Assembly (NCBI RefSeq): GCF_018324205.1
Contig: NZ_AP023356.1
Coordinates: 6,821,501 to 6,885,500, forward strand
Direction: 5' to 3'
Origin: Actinoplanes ianthinogenes
GTDB lineage: Bacteria; Actinomycetota; Actinomycetes; Mycobacteriales; Micromonosporaceae
Length of the DNA: 64,000 bases
The notes beneath the pieces were generated by a model. That model did not search any database and had not been told where the DNA came from. It saw only the letters and a program-made list of their open reading frames with translations. Position numbers and translations under genes: made by a program. Below, piece by piece: positions 1 to 7,833 of the stretch (position 1 is its first letter; the number at the start of each line of letters is the position of its first letter).

Positions 1-2
1 TG

Positions 3-248
3 CGGCACGCGCGGTCCGCGCTGGAGACCGGCGACACCCCGTTCGGCATCGAGGCGATGGAGGGGCACCACGGCACGGTCCTCGAGGACGTCGACGCCGA
101 CCACGGGCAGATCCGCATCGAGGGCGAGATCTGGCAGGCGCGCTCTTTCGACGGCAAGGAGACGTTCGCGGCCGGTCAGCGTGTCAGGGTGGTCAAGGTC
201 CGCGGCGCCACCGTCCTGGTCTGGTACGACGAACTTCCCGACCTCTGA
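3..248 (+). CDS. NfeD-like membrane protein, C-terminal part
   Basis: The reading frame is open from the first full codon in the window, so this is the 3' end (81 residues seen) of a gene that starts to the left. The visible part matches the soluble OB-fold domain that ends NfeD proteins: a G-x-V motif, a segment around GEIWQAR, then a Gly-x-Arg-Val-Arg-Val-Val-x-Val strand pair. NfeD proteins pair with stomatin/SPFH proteins, which organise membrane microdomains. The next gene, 34 bp downstream on the same strand, is exactly such an SPFH protein. The transmembrane part and any protease domain lie outside the window, so short NfeD1b and long forms cannot be told apart. Confidence 0.8.
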   Translation, partial: RHARSALETGDTPFGIEAMEGHHGTVLEDVDADHGQIRIEGEIWQARSFDGKETFAAGQRVRVVKVRGATVLVWYDELPDL

Positions 249-282
249 ATCCCGCACATCGCTACACATATAGAGAGGCGCC

Positions 283-1401
283 ATGGAAGCAGTCATCGCT
301 GTCCTGGTCATAGTCATCGCCATCTTCGCGGTGACCACCATCGTCCGGTCCATCCGGATCGTCCCGCAGCAGCGGATGGACGTGGTGGAGCGGCTCGGCC
401 GTTACAAGCGGACCCTGAACCCGGGCCTGAACCTGCTGGTCCCGTTCATCGACGCGGTACGCAGCAAGGTGGACATGCGGGAGCAGGTGGTCTCGTTCCC
501 GCCGCAGCCGGTGATCACCTCGGACAACCTGGTCGTCTCGATCGACACCGTGCTCTACTTCAAGGTCGTCGACCCGGTGCGGGCCACCTACGAGATCTCC
601 AACTTCCTCCAGGCGATCGAGCAGCTCACCGTCACCACCCTGCGTAACGTGATCGGCTCGCTGGACCTGGAGCGGGCGCTGACCAGCCGCGAGGAGATCA
701 ACCGGCACCTGTCGACGGTGCTCGACGAGACCACCGGCCGCTGGGGCATCAAGGTCACCCGGGTGGAGATCAAGGCGATCGAGCCGCCGCCGAGCATCCG
801 CGACTCGATGGAGAAGCAGATGCGCGCCGAGCGGGAGCGTCGCGCGACGATCCTGAACGCCGAGGGTCACAAGCAGGCGCAGATCCTCACCGCCGAGGGT
901 GAGAAGCAGGCCGCGGTGCTGCGCGCCGACGGTGACCGGCAGTCCCGGATCCTTCAGGCCGAGGGCCAGGCCAAGGCGATCCGCACCGTGTTCGACGCGA
1001 TCCACCAGGCGAACCCCTCGCAGAAGGTGCTGGCGTACCAGTACTTGCAGTCGCTGCCGCAGATCGCGAACGGCACCGCCAACAAGGTGTGGATCGTGCC
1101 GACCGAGCTGACCAAGGCCCTGGAGGGTCTCGGTGGCGCACTGGGCGGCCTGGCGAACATGGCGGGCGACGTCCCGTCGTCGCAGGTCGACTCGGGCGCC
1201 GTCGAGCGTGAGGCGGCGGCGGCCGCGGAAGCCGCGGAGGCCGAGGCCCGGCGGGTGAACGCCGAGGTGCGTGAGGCCGAGGCGCAGGTGTCGGGCGACC
1301 CGGACAAGACCGCGGCGCTGCCGGCCGCGCCTCCGGTGCCGCCGGCGTCGGCGCTCGGCGGGGCGGATTACCACGAGTCGGGCCAGCCCGAGCGTTCCTG
1401 A
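283..1401 (+). CDS. SPFH/Band 7 (stomatin-like) protein
   Basis: This 372-residue protein has an N-terminal membrane anchor (residues 1-22), a Band 7 domain (about 25-190) and a charged coiled-coil rich in Ala-Glu-Gly and Gln-Ala repeats (about 190-235). An Ala/Glu-rich and then Pro-rich tail follows from about residue 300. Stomatin-family proteins oligomerise at the inner face of the membrane and act as scaffolds in membrane quality control with NfeD. The start is supported by AGAGAGG just upstream. It forms a two-gene operon with the NfeD gene and is closed by a strong terminator hairpin. The family call is secure, but the physiological role is not known from sequence. Confidence 0.93.
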   Translation: MEAVIAVLVIVIAIFAVTTIVRSIRIVPQQRMDVVERLGRYKRTLNPGLNLLVPFIDAVRSKVDMREQVVSFPPQPVITSDNLVVSIDTVLYFKVVDPVRATYEISNFLQAIEQLTVTTLRNVIGSLDLERALTSREEINRHLSTVLDETTGRWGIKVTRVEIKAIEPPPSIRDSMEKQMRAERERRATILNAEGHKQAQILTAEGEKQAAVLRADGDRQSRILQAEGQAKAIRTVFDAIHQANPSQKVLAYQYLQSLPQIANGTANKVWIVPTELTKALEGLGGALGGLANMAGDVPSSQVDSGAVEREAAAAAEAAEAEARRVNAEVREAEAQVSGDPDKTAALPAAPPVPPASALGGADYHESGQPERS

Positions 1402-1410
1402 CCCGATTGC

Positions 1411-1449
1411 GGACGGCCGGTCTCCGATGAGACCGGCCGTCCGGCTTTT
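1411..1449 (+). terminator. Rho-independent terminator after the NfeD/SPFH operon
   Basis: A perfect 14-bp stem (1411-1424 with 1429-1442) with a CGAT loop is followed by GGCTTTTC. It starts 9 bases after the SPFH stop codon. Confidence 0.85.
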
Positions 1450-1565
1450 CTCCCTATTTCCTGAGATTAGGCTCACAGTTCGCTGGCAATTTGACATGCT
1501 TCGTCTCGGATTCCGACCGGTACCCCGGCCGCTCGGCGTGTTGCCCCTGCGAGCGAGGCGGAGCC

Positions 1566-2243
1566 ATGAGCATCAGCCATCGTCACACCGCGAGCGGCCG
1601 GCCCCTGCGGGTGGCCCCGGCCTGGGTCGGCGCCGCCACCCCGGCCGCCGGCGCCGCCGCGGACCACTACGTGCTCCCGGTGCGGGAGGCGGTCTGGATC
1701 TGGTCGGTGCGCCGCTTCGCCCGGCTGGCGCTGTGGGCGCTGCCCGCGGCCGCCGTCCTGTACGGCTGGCTCACCCTCGGCGTGAACGTCCCGCCCGGCC
1801 CGCTCCCGGTCGCCCTGCTGGCCGGCTGGCTGGCCACCATCGCGCTGATCGCCCTGGCCGGCCTGCTCGCCGGTGCGCGGACCCGGCGCATCGCGCTGAC
1901 CGGGCTGCTGGTCGCGCTGGCCGGCGCCACCCTGCTGCTGCCGCTGGCCGCGCTGCCCGCCGAGACCGGCGTGGACGCGGTGTCGCTCGCGCCCGGCCAG
2001 GTGGGCGTCCTGGTCGAGGTGGCCTGCGCGATCGCCGCGACCGGGGTGCTGCTGCTCGGCTGGGCGGTGTTCCGCTCCAAGCTGGTCAATCCCGCGGACG
2101 GGGTGCTGCTGATGCTCGCCGCGGTCGCGCTGGGCGCCGGGTCGTACGCGGTGAAGCCGCTGCCCACCGTCGGGGCGCTGCTGCTGCTCGCCGCCGGGAT
2201 GGGGCTCGCCTGGACCGGTGGCCGATTGGTGCCGCGCGCCTGA
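1566..2243 (+). CDS. Six-helix membrane protein, unknown function
   Basis: 225 residues with about six hydrophobic helices (near residues 48-70, 78-102, 107-130, 137-160, 168-186, 192-210) after a polar N-terminus of about 45 residues. No catalytic motif is visible and I do not recognise the family. The ATG at 1566 is chosen because GGCGGAG precedes it; the frame is open a further 75 bp upstream. It follows the terminator of the SPFH operon and lies 35 bp before the reductase gene on the same strand, so the two may be cotranscribed. Confidence 0.7.
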   Translation: MSISHRHTASGRPLRVAPAWVGAATPAAGAAADHYVLPVREAVWIWSVRRFARLALWALPAAAVLYGWLTLGVNVPPGPLPVALLAGWLATIALIALAGLLAGARTRRIALTGLLVALAGATLLLPLAALPAETGVDAVSLAPGQVGVLVEVACAIAATGVLLLGWAVFRSKLVNPADGVLLMLAAVALGAGSYAVKPLPTVGALLLLAAGMGLAWTGGRLVPRA

Positions 2244-2278
2244 GACTGTCCCCAACACCGTGGCGGGAGGGGACGGAC

Positions 2279-2866
2279 ATGGCACGAGTGATCGCGGACA
2301 TCTCGATGTCGCTGGACGGGTTCGTGACCGGGCCGAACCCGGGCCTCGACAACGGCCTGGGCGACGGCGGCGAGGCGCTGCACACCTGGGCGCTGCATCC
2401 CGACCCGGTCGACGCCGACGTGCTGGACACGACGACCGCGGCCACCGGCGCGGTGATCATGGGACGGCGGCTGTTCGACATCATCGACGGCCCGCACGGG
2501 TGGACCGACGAGATGGGCTACGGCGCGGACCGGGCCGCCACGCCTCCGGTGCTGGTGGTGACCCGGATACCGCCGGCGCGGGTGCGGCTCGCCGACCGGA
2601 TGACGTTCGTGGTGGACGGGGTGGCCAGCGCGGTGTCCAAGGGCGCGTCGATCGCGGGCGACCGGGACGTGGTGATCATGGGTGGCGCCGAGGTGATCCG
2701 CGGCGCGCTGGACGCCGGCGTGGTCGACGAGCTGCGGCTCCACCTGGCACCGGTGCTGCTCGGCGCCGGGACCCCGCTCTTCGCCGGCGGGCCGCCGCGG
2801 CACCTGCGCCAGGTGCGCTCGCGGCCGTCCGGGCAGGCCACCCACCTGACGTATCTGCTGGAGTGA
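2279..2866 (+). CDS. Dihydrofolate reductase-family (RibD C-terminal domain) protein
   Basis: This 195-residue protein belongs to the RibD C-terminal/DHFR-like fold. Near the N-terminus it has the S-x-S-L-D-G-F signature, then MGRRLFD, a V-V-T strand, and IMGGAEVI near residue 135, which in this family forms the NADPH-binding glycine loop. It ends with a conserved H-L-x-P-V-L-L-G-x-G-T-P-L-F stretch. Such stand-alone proteins are usually called dihydrofolate reductase-like, but their natural substrates are mostly unknown. The start has GGGAGGGG upstream. It is convergent with the LuxR gene, with only 6 bp between stop codons. Confidence 0.9.
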   Translation: MARVIADISMSLDGFVTGPNPGLDNGLGDGGEALHTWALHPDPVDADVLDTTTAATGAVIMGRRLFDIIDGPHGWTDEMGYGADRAATPPVLVVTRIPPARVRLADRMTFVVDGVASAVSKGASIAGDRDVVIMGGAEVIRGALDAGVVDELRLHLAPVLLGAGTPLFAGGPPRHLRQVRSRPSGQATHLTYLLE

Positions 2867-2872
2867 CCCCGC

Positions 2873-5674
2873 TCAGCGGTCGGCCAGGCGCCGGGTCAGC
2901 TCGCCCCGCGAGCGCAGCCCCAGCTTGCGATAGACACTGCCCAGGTGGTGTTCGACCGTGCGCGGCGAGAGGAACATCCGGGCGGCGATCTCCCGGTTGC
3001 TCAGGCCCTCGGCGGCGGTGAGGGCGACCTGCCACTCCTGCGCGGTCAGTCCCTCCACCGGGTCCGCCGCCGGTGCGGCGCCGCGGCCGGTGGCGGCGAT
3101 TTCGGTACGGCATTGAGCCGCCCAGCCGTCCGCCCCCGCCTCGGTGAACCCGTCGAGCGCCGCGTGCAGCCGCATCCGTGCGTCCCGGCGGCGTCGCGCC
3201 CGGCGCAGCCGCTGACCCCAGGCGAACAGGGTGCGAGCCCGGTCCACCGGCGAGCCGGGCAGCGCGACCGCGGCGGCGAAGTGCTCGTCCATCTCGTCCT
3301 CCGGGGCGGCCAGTCCCCGGCAGCGGGCGAGCACGCCGGTCCCCGCGGCCACCCCGGCCAGCCGGTCCAGCAGCGCGATCGCATCGCCGGCCGGGCTCCG
3401 GCGGCGACCGCCGAGCGGGCCGCTGTCGCGGATCATCGCCTCGGCCAGCTCCGGGAGCACGGGCAGGAACCCCGGCTCCCGGATGCCGCCGGCGTCCAGC
3501 AACGCCAGCGCCGTGCCGAACTCGGTGGCCGCGCCGGGCCGGCCGGCGGCGATGAGGTTCAGGCCACGGGCGTACGCGAGCTGGACGAGCAGGCTGCGGC
3601 GCCCGGGCGGGCCGACGGTGGCCGCCCGCCCGGCCAGCGCGGTGCTCTCCGCGGCGGCGCCGTGCAGCGCCGCGACCTGGGCGAGCACGGCCAGCGCATC
3701 GGCCAGCGGCCCGTCCTGGCCGAACTCCTCGGCGATCCGCAACGCCTCCGACCCGGCCTGGTACGCCCGGTGCAGCCGCCCCCGCCGGGCCTCCAGCACC
3801 GCCAGCCGGGGCAGCGTGTACGCCAGCAGGGCGAGGTCCGAGTCCCGCCGCGCGCCGGCCGCCTCGGCGGTCAGCAGGTCACCGGCCGTCGGGTGGTCGC
3901 CGAGCCAGGTCAGCACCTCGGCCAGCTCCGCTGCGGCGCCGTCGGCCGGCGCCTGCCGGACGCCGGGCACACAGGAGCGGGCCAGCGTGGCACCCTCCGG
4001 GTCGCCGGTCAGCACCAGCGCGCCGGCCAGCCGGATCCGGCCCTTGAGATAACCCGGCTCGTCGTGGATCGCGACCGCCCGCCGGCAGATCGCGAGCAGA
4101 CCCGGCGCGTCCAGCCGGGCCCAGTACGCGTTGGCGGCCTGGCTGACCATGGCGACCGCCTCGCGGGGCGCCTCGGCGGCGTACTTCTCGGCGCGGCGCA
4201 GGTAGTCGTCGTCGAAGACGCTCAGGTCGCCGCGCAGCCGGAGCAGCCACGCCCGGACCCACTCGGCCCGGCAGCGCACCGCCACCGGCGCCTCCTCGGC
4301 GAGCACCTGGTCGAGCAGGCGTTCCGCGTGCTCGCCCGCGCCGCTGTACGCCCACGCCTCGGCCGCCCGCTGCCGGCGGTCGGCGCGGTCGTCCGGGTCG
4401 GGGGAGAGCTCGGCGGCACGCGCGTACGCCCGGGCTTCGGCGACCTGACCGCCCCGGGCGCGGGCCCGGCGGGCCGAGCGGACCAGCGCCGCGGCGATCT
4501 CCTCGTCCGGGCCGGTCGCGGCGGCGGCCCGGTGCCAGGCGCGGCGGTCCGCCTGCTGCGGGTCGGTCAGCGCCGCGGCGGCGGCCAGGTGCGCGGCCCG
4601 CAACTCGCCGGGAAGCGCGGCGGCGTGCACGGCGGCCCGGATCAGTGGATGCCGGAACGTCACCGCGCCGTCCCGGACCACCAGCATCCCGGCGGCGATC
4701 GCCGGGTCCAGCGCGGCCGGGTCGACTCCGGCCGGCCCGGAGCCGGTCGACCCCGCGTCGGCCGGCCCGCCGGAGTCGGCCGGTTCGCTGATCCCGGCCG
4801 GTTCGGGTCCGGACGCCGCGGCCACCCCGTCGTCGATCGCGCAGGCCACCAGCGCCCGCCAGGCCGGCGCGCCGAGCGCCCAGGCCCGGGTCAGGAACAC
4901 CTCGTCGAGCTGGGCGGTGCTGGGCAGCGGATCGGTCAGCGGGGCCCGGCCGCTCCGCTGCGCCTCGGTGAGCGCGGCCGGCAGCTCCAGCAGGGCGAGC
5001 GGGTTCCCGGCGGTGGCCGCGGCCAGCCGGTGCGCGGCCCGGGGCGCCATCCCGGCCCGGACCGCCAGGGCCGCCGAGCTGTCCGCGTCCAGGCCGGTCA
5101 GGTGCAGGGTGTCGAGGCCCGCGGCGTCGAACCCGGAGGCCTGCGGGTGCGGCGCGGTCCGGGCCGCGAACAGCAGCGCCACCGGCTCGGCGTGCAGCGC
5201 GCGGGCGGCGAACCGGAGGGCGCCGGCCGAGGCCGGGTCGATCCCGTGCGCGTCGTCGACGAGGCAGAGCACCGGTGCGCGTTCGGCCGCGGCGGCGAGC
5301 AGGCCGAGCGTGGCGCCGTAGACCGCCAGGCGGTTGACCGGGGCGGCCGGGTCGGCGCCGAGCGCGAACACCGCCGTCAGGGCTGCGGCCTGGACGGCGG
5401 GCAGCTCGTCACGGTGCTCGAGGATCGGGCGGAGCAGGGCGTACAGGGCGGCGTAGGGGAGCTCCCACTCGGCCGGGGTGCCGGCGGCTCGCAGCGTGCG
5501 GAATCCGGTCGCGGTGCTCCGGGCGTACGCGAGCAGGGTGGTTTTTCCGATTCCTGGTTCGCCGCGGATCAGAAGCGCCTGGCCGGACCCCTCGCGGGTG
5601 CGGGCGAGCACGGCGTCGATCCGGGCCCGCTCGGTCTGACGCCCGACGACGCCGTCCCCCGTGTGCTCGCCCAT
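2873..5674 (-). CDS. Large LuxR-family regulator with AAA/NACHT-type ATPase (LAL type)
   Basis: 933 residues with the layout of LAL (MalT-like) regulators. A Walker A motif GEPGIGKT lies at about 38-45 and a Walker B-like LCLVDDAHG at about 135-143. A long helical TPR-like region rich in Ala and Arg follows, then a C-terminal LuxR helix-turn-helix (about 870-930, with GLSNREIA and SPRTVEHHL). Such proteins are ATP-gated transcription activators, often of secondary metabolism or sugar use. The ATG at 5674 starts right before the conserved N-terminus; the frame remains open 222 bp upstream without a better start. An insert rich in Pro, Ala, Ser and Gly lies near residues 285-320. The target genes are not evident; the divergent neighbour is a secreted lectin. 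Confidence 0.88.
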   Translation of the reverse strand: MGEHTGDGVVGRQTERARIDAVLARTREGSGQALLIRGEPGIGKTTLLAYARSTATGFRTLRAAGTPAEWELPYAALYALLRPILEHRDELPAVQAAALTAVFALGADPAAPVNRLAVYGATLGLLAAAAERAPVLCLVDDAHGIDPASAGALRFAARALHAEPVALLFAARTAPHPQASGFDAAGLDTLHLTGLDADSSAALAVRAGMAPRAAHRLAAATAGNPLALLELPAALTEAQRSGRAPLTDPLPSTAQLDEVFLTRAWALGAPAWRALVACAIDDGVAAASGPEPAGISEPADSGGPADAGSTGSGPAGVDPAALDPAIAAGMLVVRDGAVTFRHPLIRAAVHAAALPGELRAAHLAAAAALTDPQQADRRAWHRAAAATGPDEEIAAALVRSARRARARGGQVAEARAYARAAELSPDPDDRADRRQRAAEAWAYSGAGEHAERLLDQVLAEEAPVAVRCRAEWVRAWLLRLRGDLSVFDDDYLRRAEKYAAEAPREAVAMVSQAANAYWARLDAPGLLAICRRAVAIHDEPGYLKGRIRLAGALVLTGDPEGATLARSCVPGVRQAPADGAAAELAEVLTWLGDHPTAGDLLTAEAAGARRDSDLALLAYTLPRLAVLEARRGRLHRAYQAGSEALRIAEEFGQDGPLADALAVLAQVAALHGAAAESTALAGRAATVGPPGRRSLLVQLAYARGLNLIAAGRPGAATEFGTALALLDAGGIREPGFLPVLPELAEAMIRDSGPLGGRRRSPAGDAIALLDRLAGVAAGTGVLARCRGLAAPEDEMDEHFAAAVALPGSPVDRARTLFAWGQRLRRARRRRDARMRLHAALDGFTEAGADGWAAQCRTEIAATGRGAAPAADPVEGLTAQEWQVALTAAEGLSNREIAARMFLSPRTVEHHLGSVYRKLGLRSRGELTRRLADR

Positions 5675-5822
5675 CCCGACAGCAGAGCATCCAAGGTCGG
5701 GATCGCCCAGGGGAGCGGCGGCTTGCCGACACATCGTCGATCCGTGTTTTCCCGGATTCGGCGGCGCGCGGCGCTGCCTAACGTCGAGATCCGGCCCCCG
5801 AGCCTGTTTACGGAGGGAATCG

Positions 5823-6326
5823 ATGATGTCGCGAAACACCATCCTGTCGAGGTCGGTCGTGGTGCTGCTGGGCCTGGTCGCCGGCCTGGCCGGCACCGCC
5901 CAGGCGGCCGGCGCCGCCGACGGCTACGGGCAGATCAGGGACGGGTTCGGCAAGTGCGTCGCCGTGCCGGGCTCCGCGCCCGGCAACGGAACCAGGCTGG
6001 TCCGGACCACCTGCAACTCCGGGGCCGCCAACCAGCGCTGGCTGGCGACCCAGGTCTTCGGCAGGGTCTACACGTTCACGAGCAAGAGCACCGGCAAGTG
6101 CATCGACGTGAACGCCGGATCCCTGGACCCCGGTGCGCCGGTGCAGATCTGGACGTGCAACGGCACCGGGGCGCAGGAGTGGGACCGGGAGTTCATCGGC
6201 CTGGGCCCGGAACTGGTTTTCAACTACCGCAGCGGGCTGTGCCTCGACTCGATCGGGAACAGCCTGATGCAGTGGACGTGCCGGGACACCACCGACATCC
6301 GGGCTCAGCAGTGGATCATCGGGTGA
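5823..6326 (+). CDS. Secreted ricin-type beta-trefoil lectin
   Basis: 167 residues. A signal peptide is evident (Met-Met-Ser-Arg, hydrophobic core, cleavage after an Ala-rich stretch near residue 30). The mature part is one ricin-B beta-trefoil with repeated Cys-Val/Ile/Leu-Asp and Gln-x-Trp motifs (NQRW, AQEW, AQQW), which bind carbohydrate in this family. There is no fused catalytic domain, so it is a small free lectin acting outside the cell. GGAGGG precedes tandem ATG codons at 5823 and 5826. It is divergent from the LuxR regulator with a 148-bp shared promoter region, and its 3' end overlaps the convergent methyltransferase gene by 11 bp. Confidence 0.88.
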   Translation: MMSRNTILSRSVVVLLGLVAGLAGTAQAAGAADGYGQIRDGFGKCVAVPGSAPGNGTRLVRTTCNSGAANQRWLATQVFGRVYTFTSKSTGKCIDVNAGSLDPGAPVQIWTCNGTGAQEWDREFIGLGPELVFNYRSGLCLDSIGNSLMQWTCRDTTDIRAQQWIIG

Positions 6327-7110
6327 GCTCGTAGAACGTGATGGCGGCGGCGGTCGCCACGTTCAGCGAGTCCACGTTGTTGTGCATCGGGATGGCGACC
6401 CGCACGTCACTGGCCTCGAGCGCCTCCGGCGTGAGGCCGGGACCCTCGGCGCCGAGGAGCAGGGCGGGTCGCCTCCGCTGTTGCGGGGTGAGCCGCTGGA
6501 GGGCGACCGCGTCCGGCGCCGGGGTCATCGCGAGCAGGGTGAACCCGGCGTCGCGGATCGCGGTCAGCGGATCCGGCCAGGTCTCCGCCTTGACGTAGGG
6601 AATCGCGAACACCTCGCCCATGCTGACCCGCACCGCGCGCCGGTAGAGCGGGTCGGCGCAGTTCGGGGAGAGCACGATGGCGTCGATGCCGAGGGCGGCC
6701 GCGCTCCGGAACAGCGCGCCCAGGTTGGTGTGCGTGTTCAGGCCCTCCAGGACGGCCAGGTTCCGGGCGGTGCCGAGCAGGTCGTCCAGCGCCGGGAGCG
6801 GCCGGCGGTGGAACGACGCGAGGATGCCCCGGTGCACGTGGAAGCCGGTGATCGACTCCACCACCGGCGGGGCCGCGGTGTACAGCGGCGCGTCCTCGGG
6901 CAGGCCGGTGAGCTGGTCGGCGCGTTTCTCGTCGACGAGCGCCGAGCGCATCCGGTAACCGGCCCGCAGCGCGCGCTGGATGACGAGTTCGCCCTCGGCG
7001 ATGAACAGGCCGTTGGGCGGTTCCCAGCGGGTGCGCAGTTCCAGGTCGGTGAGGGCGCGGTAGTCGCCGATGCGCGGGTCGTCGGGGGCGGTGATGGCGA
7101 TGGCTGGCAC
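6316..7110 (-). CDS. SpoU/TrmH-family RNA 2'-O-methyltransferase
   Basis: 264 residues with all three SpoU motifs: NTHTNLGALFRSA (motif 1, mid-protein), LGAEGPGL (motif 2) and IPMHNNVDSLNVATA (motif 3) near the C-terminus. These form the deep trefoil-knot SAM site. An N-terminal substrate-binding domain of about 100 residues precedes it. The enzyme methylates a ribose in tRNA or rRNA; which nucleotide cannot be read from sequence. GTG at 7110 is preferred because it starts at the point where family members begin (V-P-A-I-x-I-T), with a weak GGCAGA upstream. An in-frame ATG pair at 7143/7146 is the alternative. Confidence 0.88.
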   Translation of the reverse strand: MPAIAITAPDDPRIGDYRALTDLELRTRWEPPNGLFIAEGELVIQRALRAGYRMRSALVDEKRADQLTGLPEDAPLYTAAPPVVESITGFHVHRGILASFHRRPLPALDDLLGTARNLAVLEGLNTHTNLGALFRSAAALGIDAIVLSPNCADPLYRRAVRVSMGEVFAIPYVKAETWPDPLTAIRDAGFTLLAMTPAPDAVALQRLTPQQRRRPALLLGAEGPGLTPEALEASDVRVAIPMHNNVDSLNVATAAAITFYELTR

Positions 7111-7228
7111 ACCAGCATTCTGCCGACGGGCGTTGCGGGACATCATGGGCGGGGCAAGATGGGGTTTGGGGTACGGATCGGCAGTACGGTTGTACTGTTC
7201 GCGCGTTCCGCTTCTCGGGGGGTGTCGG

Positions 7229-7833
7229 TTGTCGTCTGGTCCGGGATCAGACCCGCATCTGCTCGCCCTGCTGCGGGCCATCCGGCTGCGGCAGAGCGCG
7301 CCTGATGCGGCTGCCGCCGGGGCCGCGGACGCGGCTGCGGCGTTGTCCGAGTTGCCCGGGGGAAGGCCGCGGCCGAGCCGGAGAAGCCCGCGGCCGCTGA
7401 GCCGGAGACGCCGGAGACGACGGAGACACCCGCTCCGGGGGCGAACCCGATCGCTCCGGTCGTCGGATCGTATTTCCGGCAGGCGACCGCCGCCGCTGCC
7501 GCGGGTGCCGCCGGGCGCGCGGGAAATGTCGCGGGGATCGGCCGCTCCGGCCCGACCGGGGACGCGGCTCGCCCGGCCGGAGACGCCGCCCGCCGGGCCG
7601 GAGAGGCCGCACCGTCCGGAAGCGACGCCGAAGCCGCCGGATCGCCGCCGCAACGCAACGGCGCCGGGTCCGAGCTGCTGTGGCGTGGCGACCAGGGCGC
7701 GGCGCTGGGCCGTTCCGGGCTCGGGCCGGGCGGCCGGCGGCCGGGGGCCACCGACCCGGCCGGTGCGAGCGCCGCCTATGGCGTACCGATCAATCGGGTC
7801 AATCCCATCACCGGGATCAACCCGGGCGGACCG
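7229..7833 (+). pseudogene. Out-of-frame 5' part of the globin-reductase gene
   Basis: The flavohemoprotein-like gene has strong coding character upstream of its first in-frame start (GTG 7834), including a Pro/Ala-rich linker and a segment reading N-P-I-A-P-V-V-G-S-Y-F-R-Q. In that frame a TGA at 7303-7305 blocks extension. From a TTG at 7229, behind a G-rich run, the neighbouring frame encodes a plausible N-terminus (H-L-L-A-L-L-R-A-I-R-L-R-Q) up to about 7360. Joining the two requires a -1 shift near the CCCGGGGGA run at about 7356-7365. Either one base is missing in the sequence, the gene is truly broken, or translation starts at 7834. Confidence 0.5.

Noticed and set aside
262..1497. Long minus-strand frame over the SPFH gene
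   Set aside because: Antisense shadow caused by high third-position GC; the plus-strand frame has a clear family match.
1473..2845. Long minus-strand frames over the membrane-protein and reductase genes
   Set aside because: Arg/Pro/Gly-rich shadow translation with no domain; plus-strand genes explain the region.
2945..6334. 1129-residue plus-strand frame over the LuxR gene
   Set aside because: Low-complexity shadow; the minus-strand product has P-loop and LuxR HTH in the expected order.
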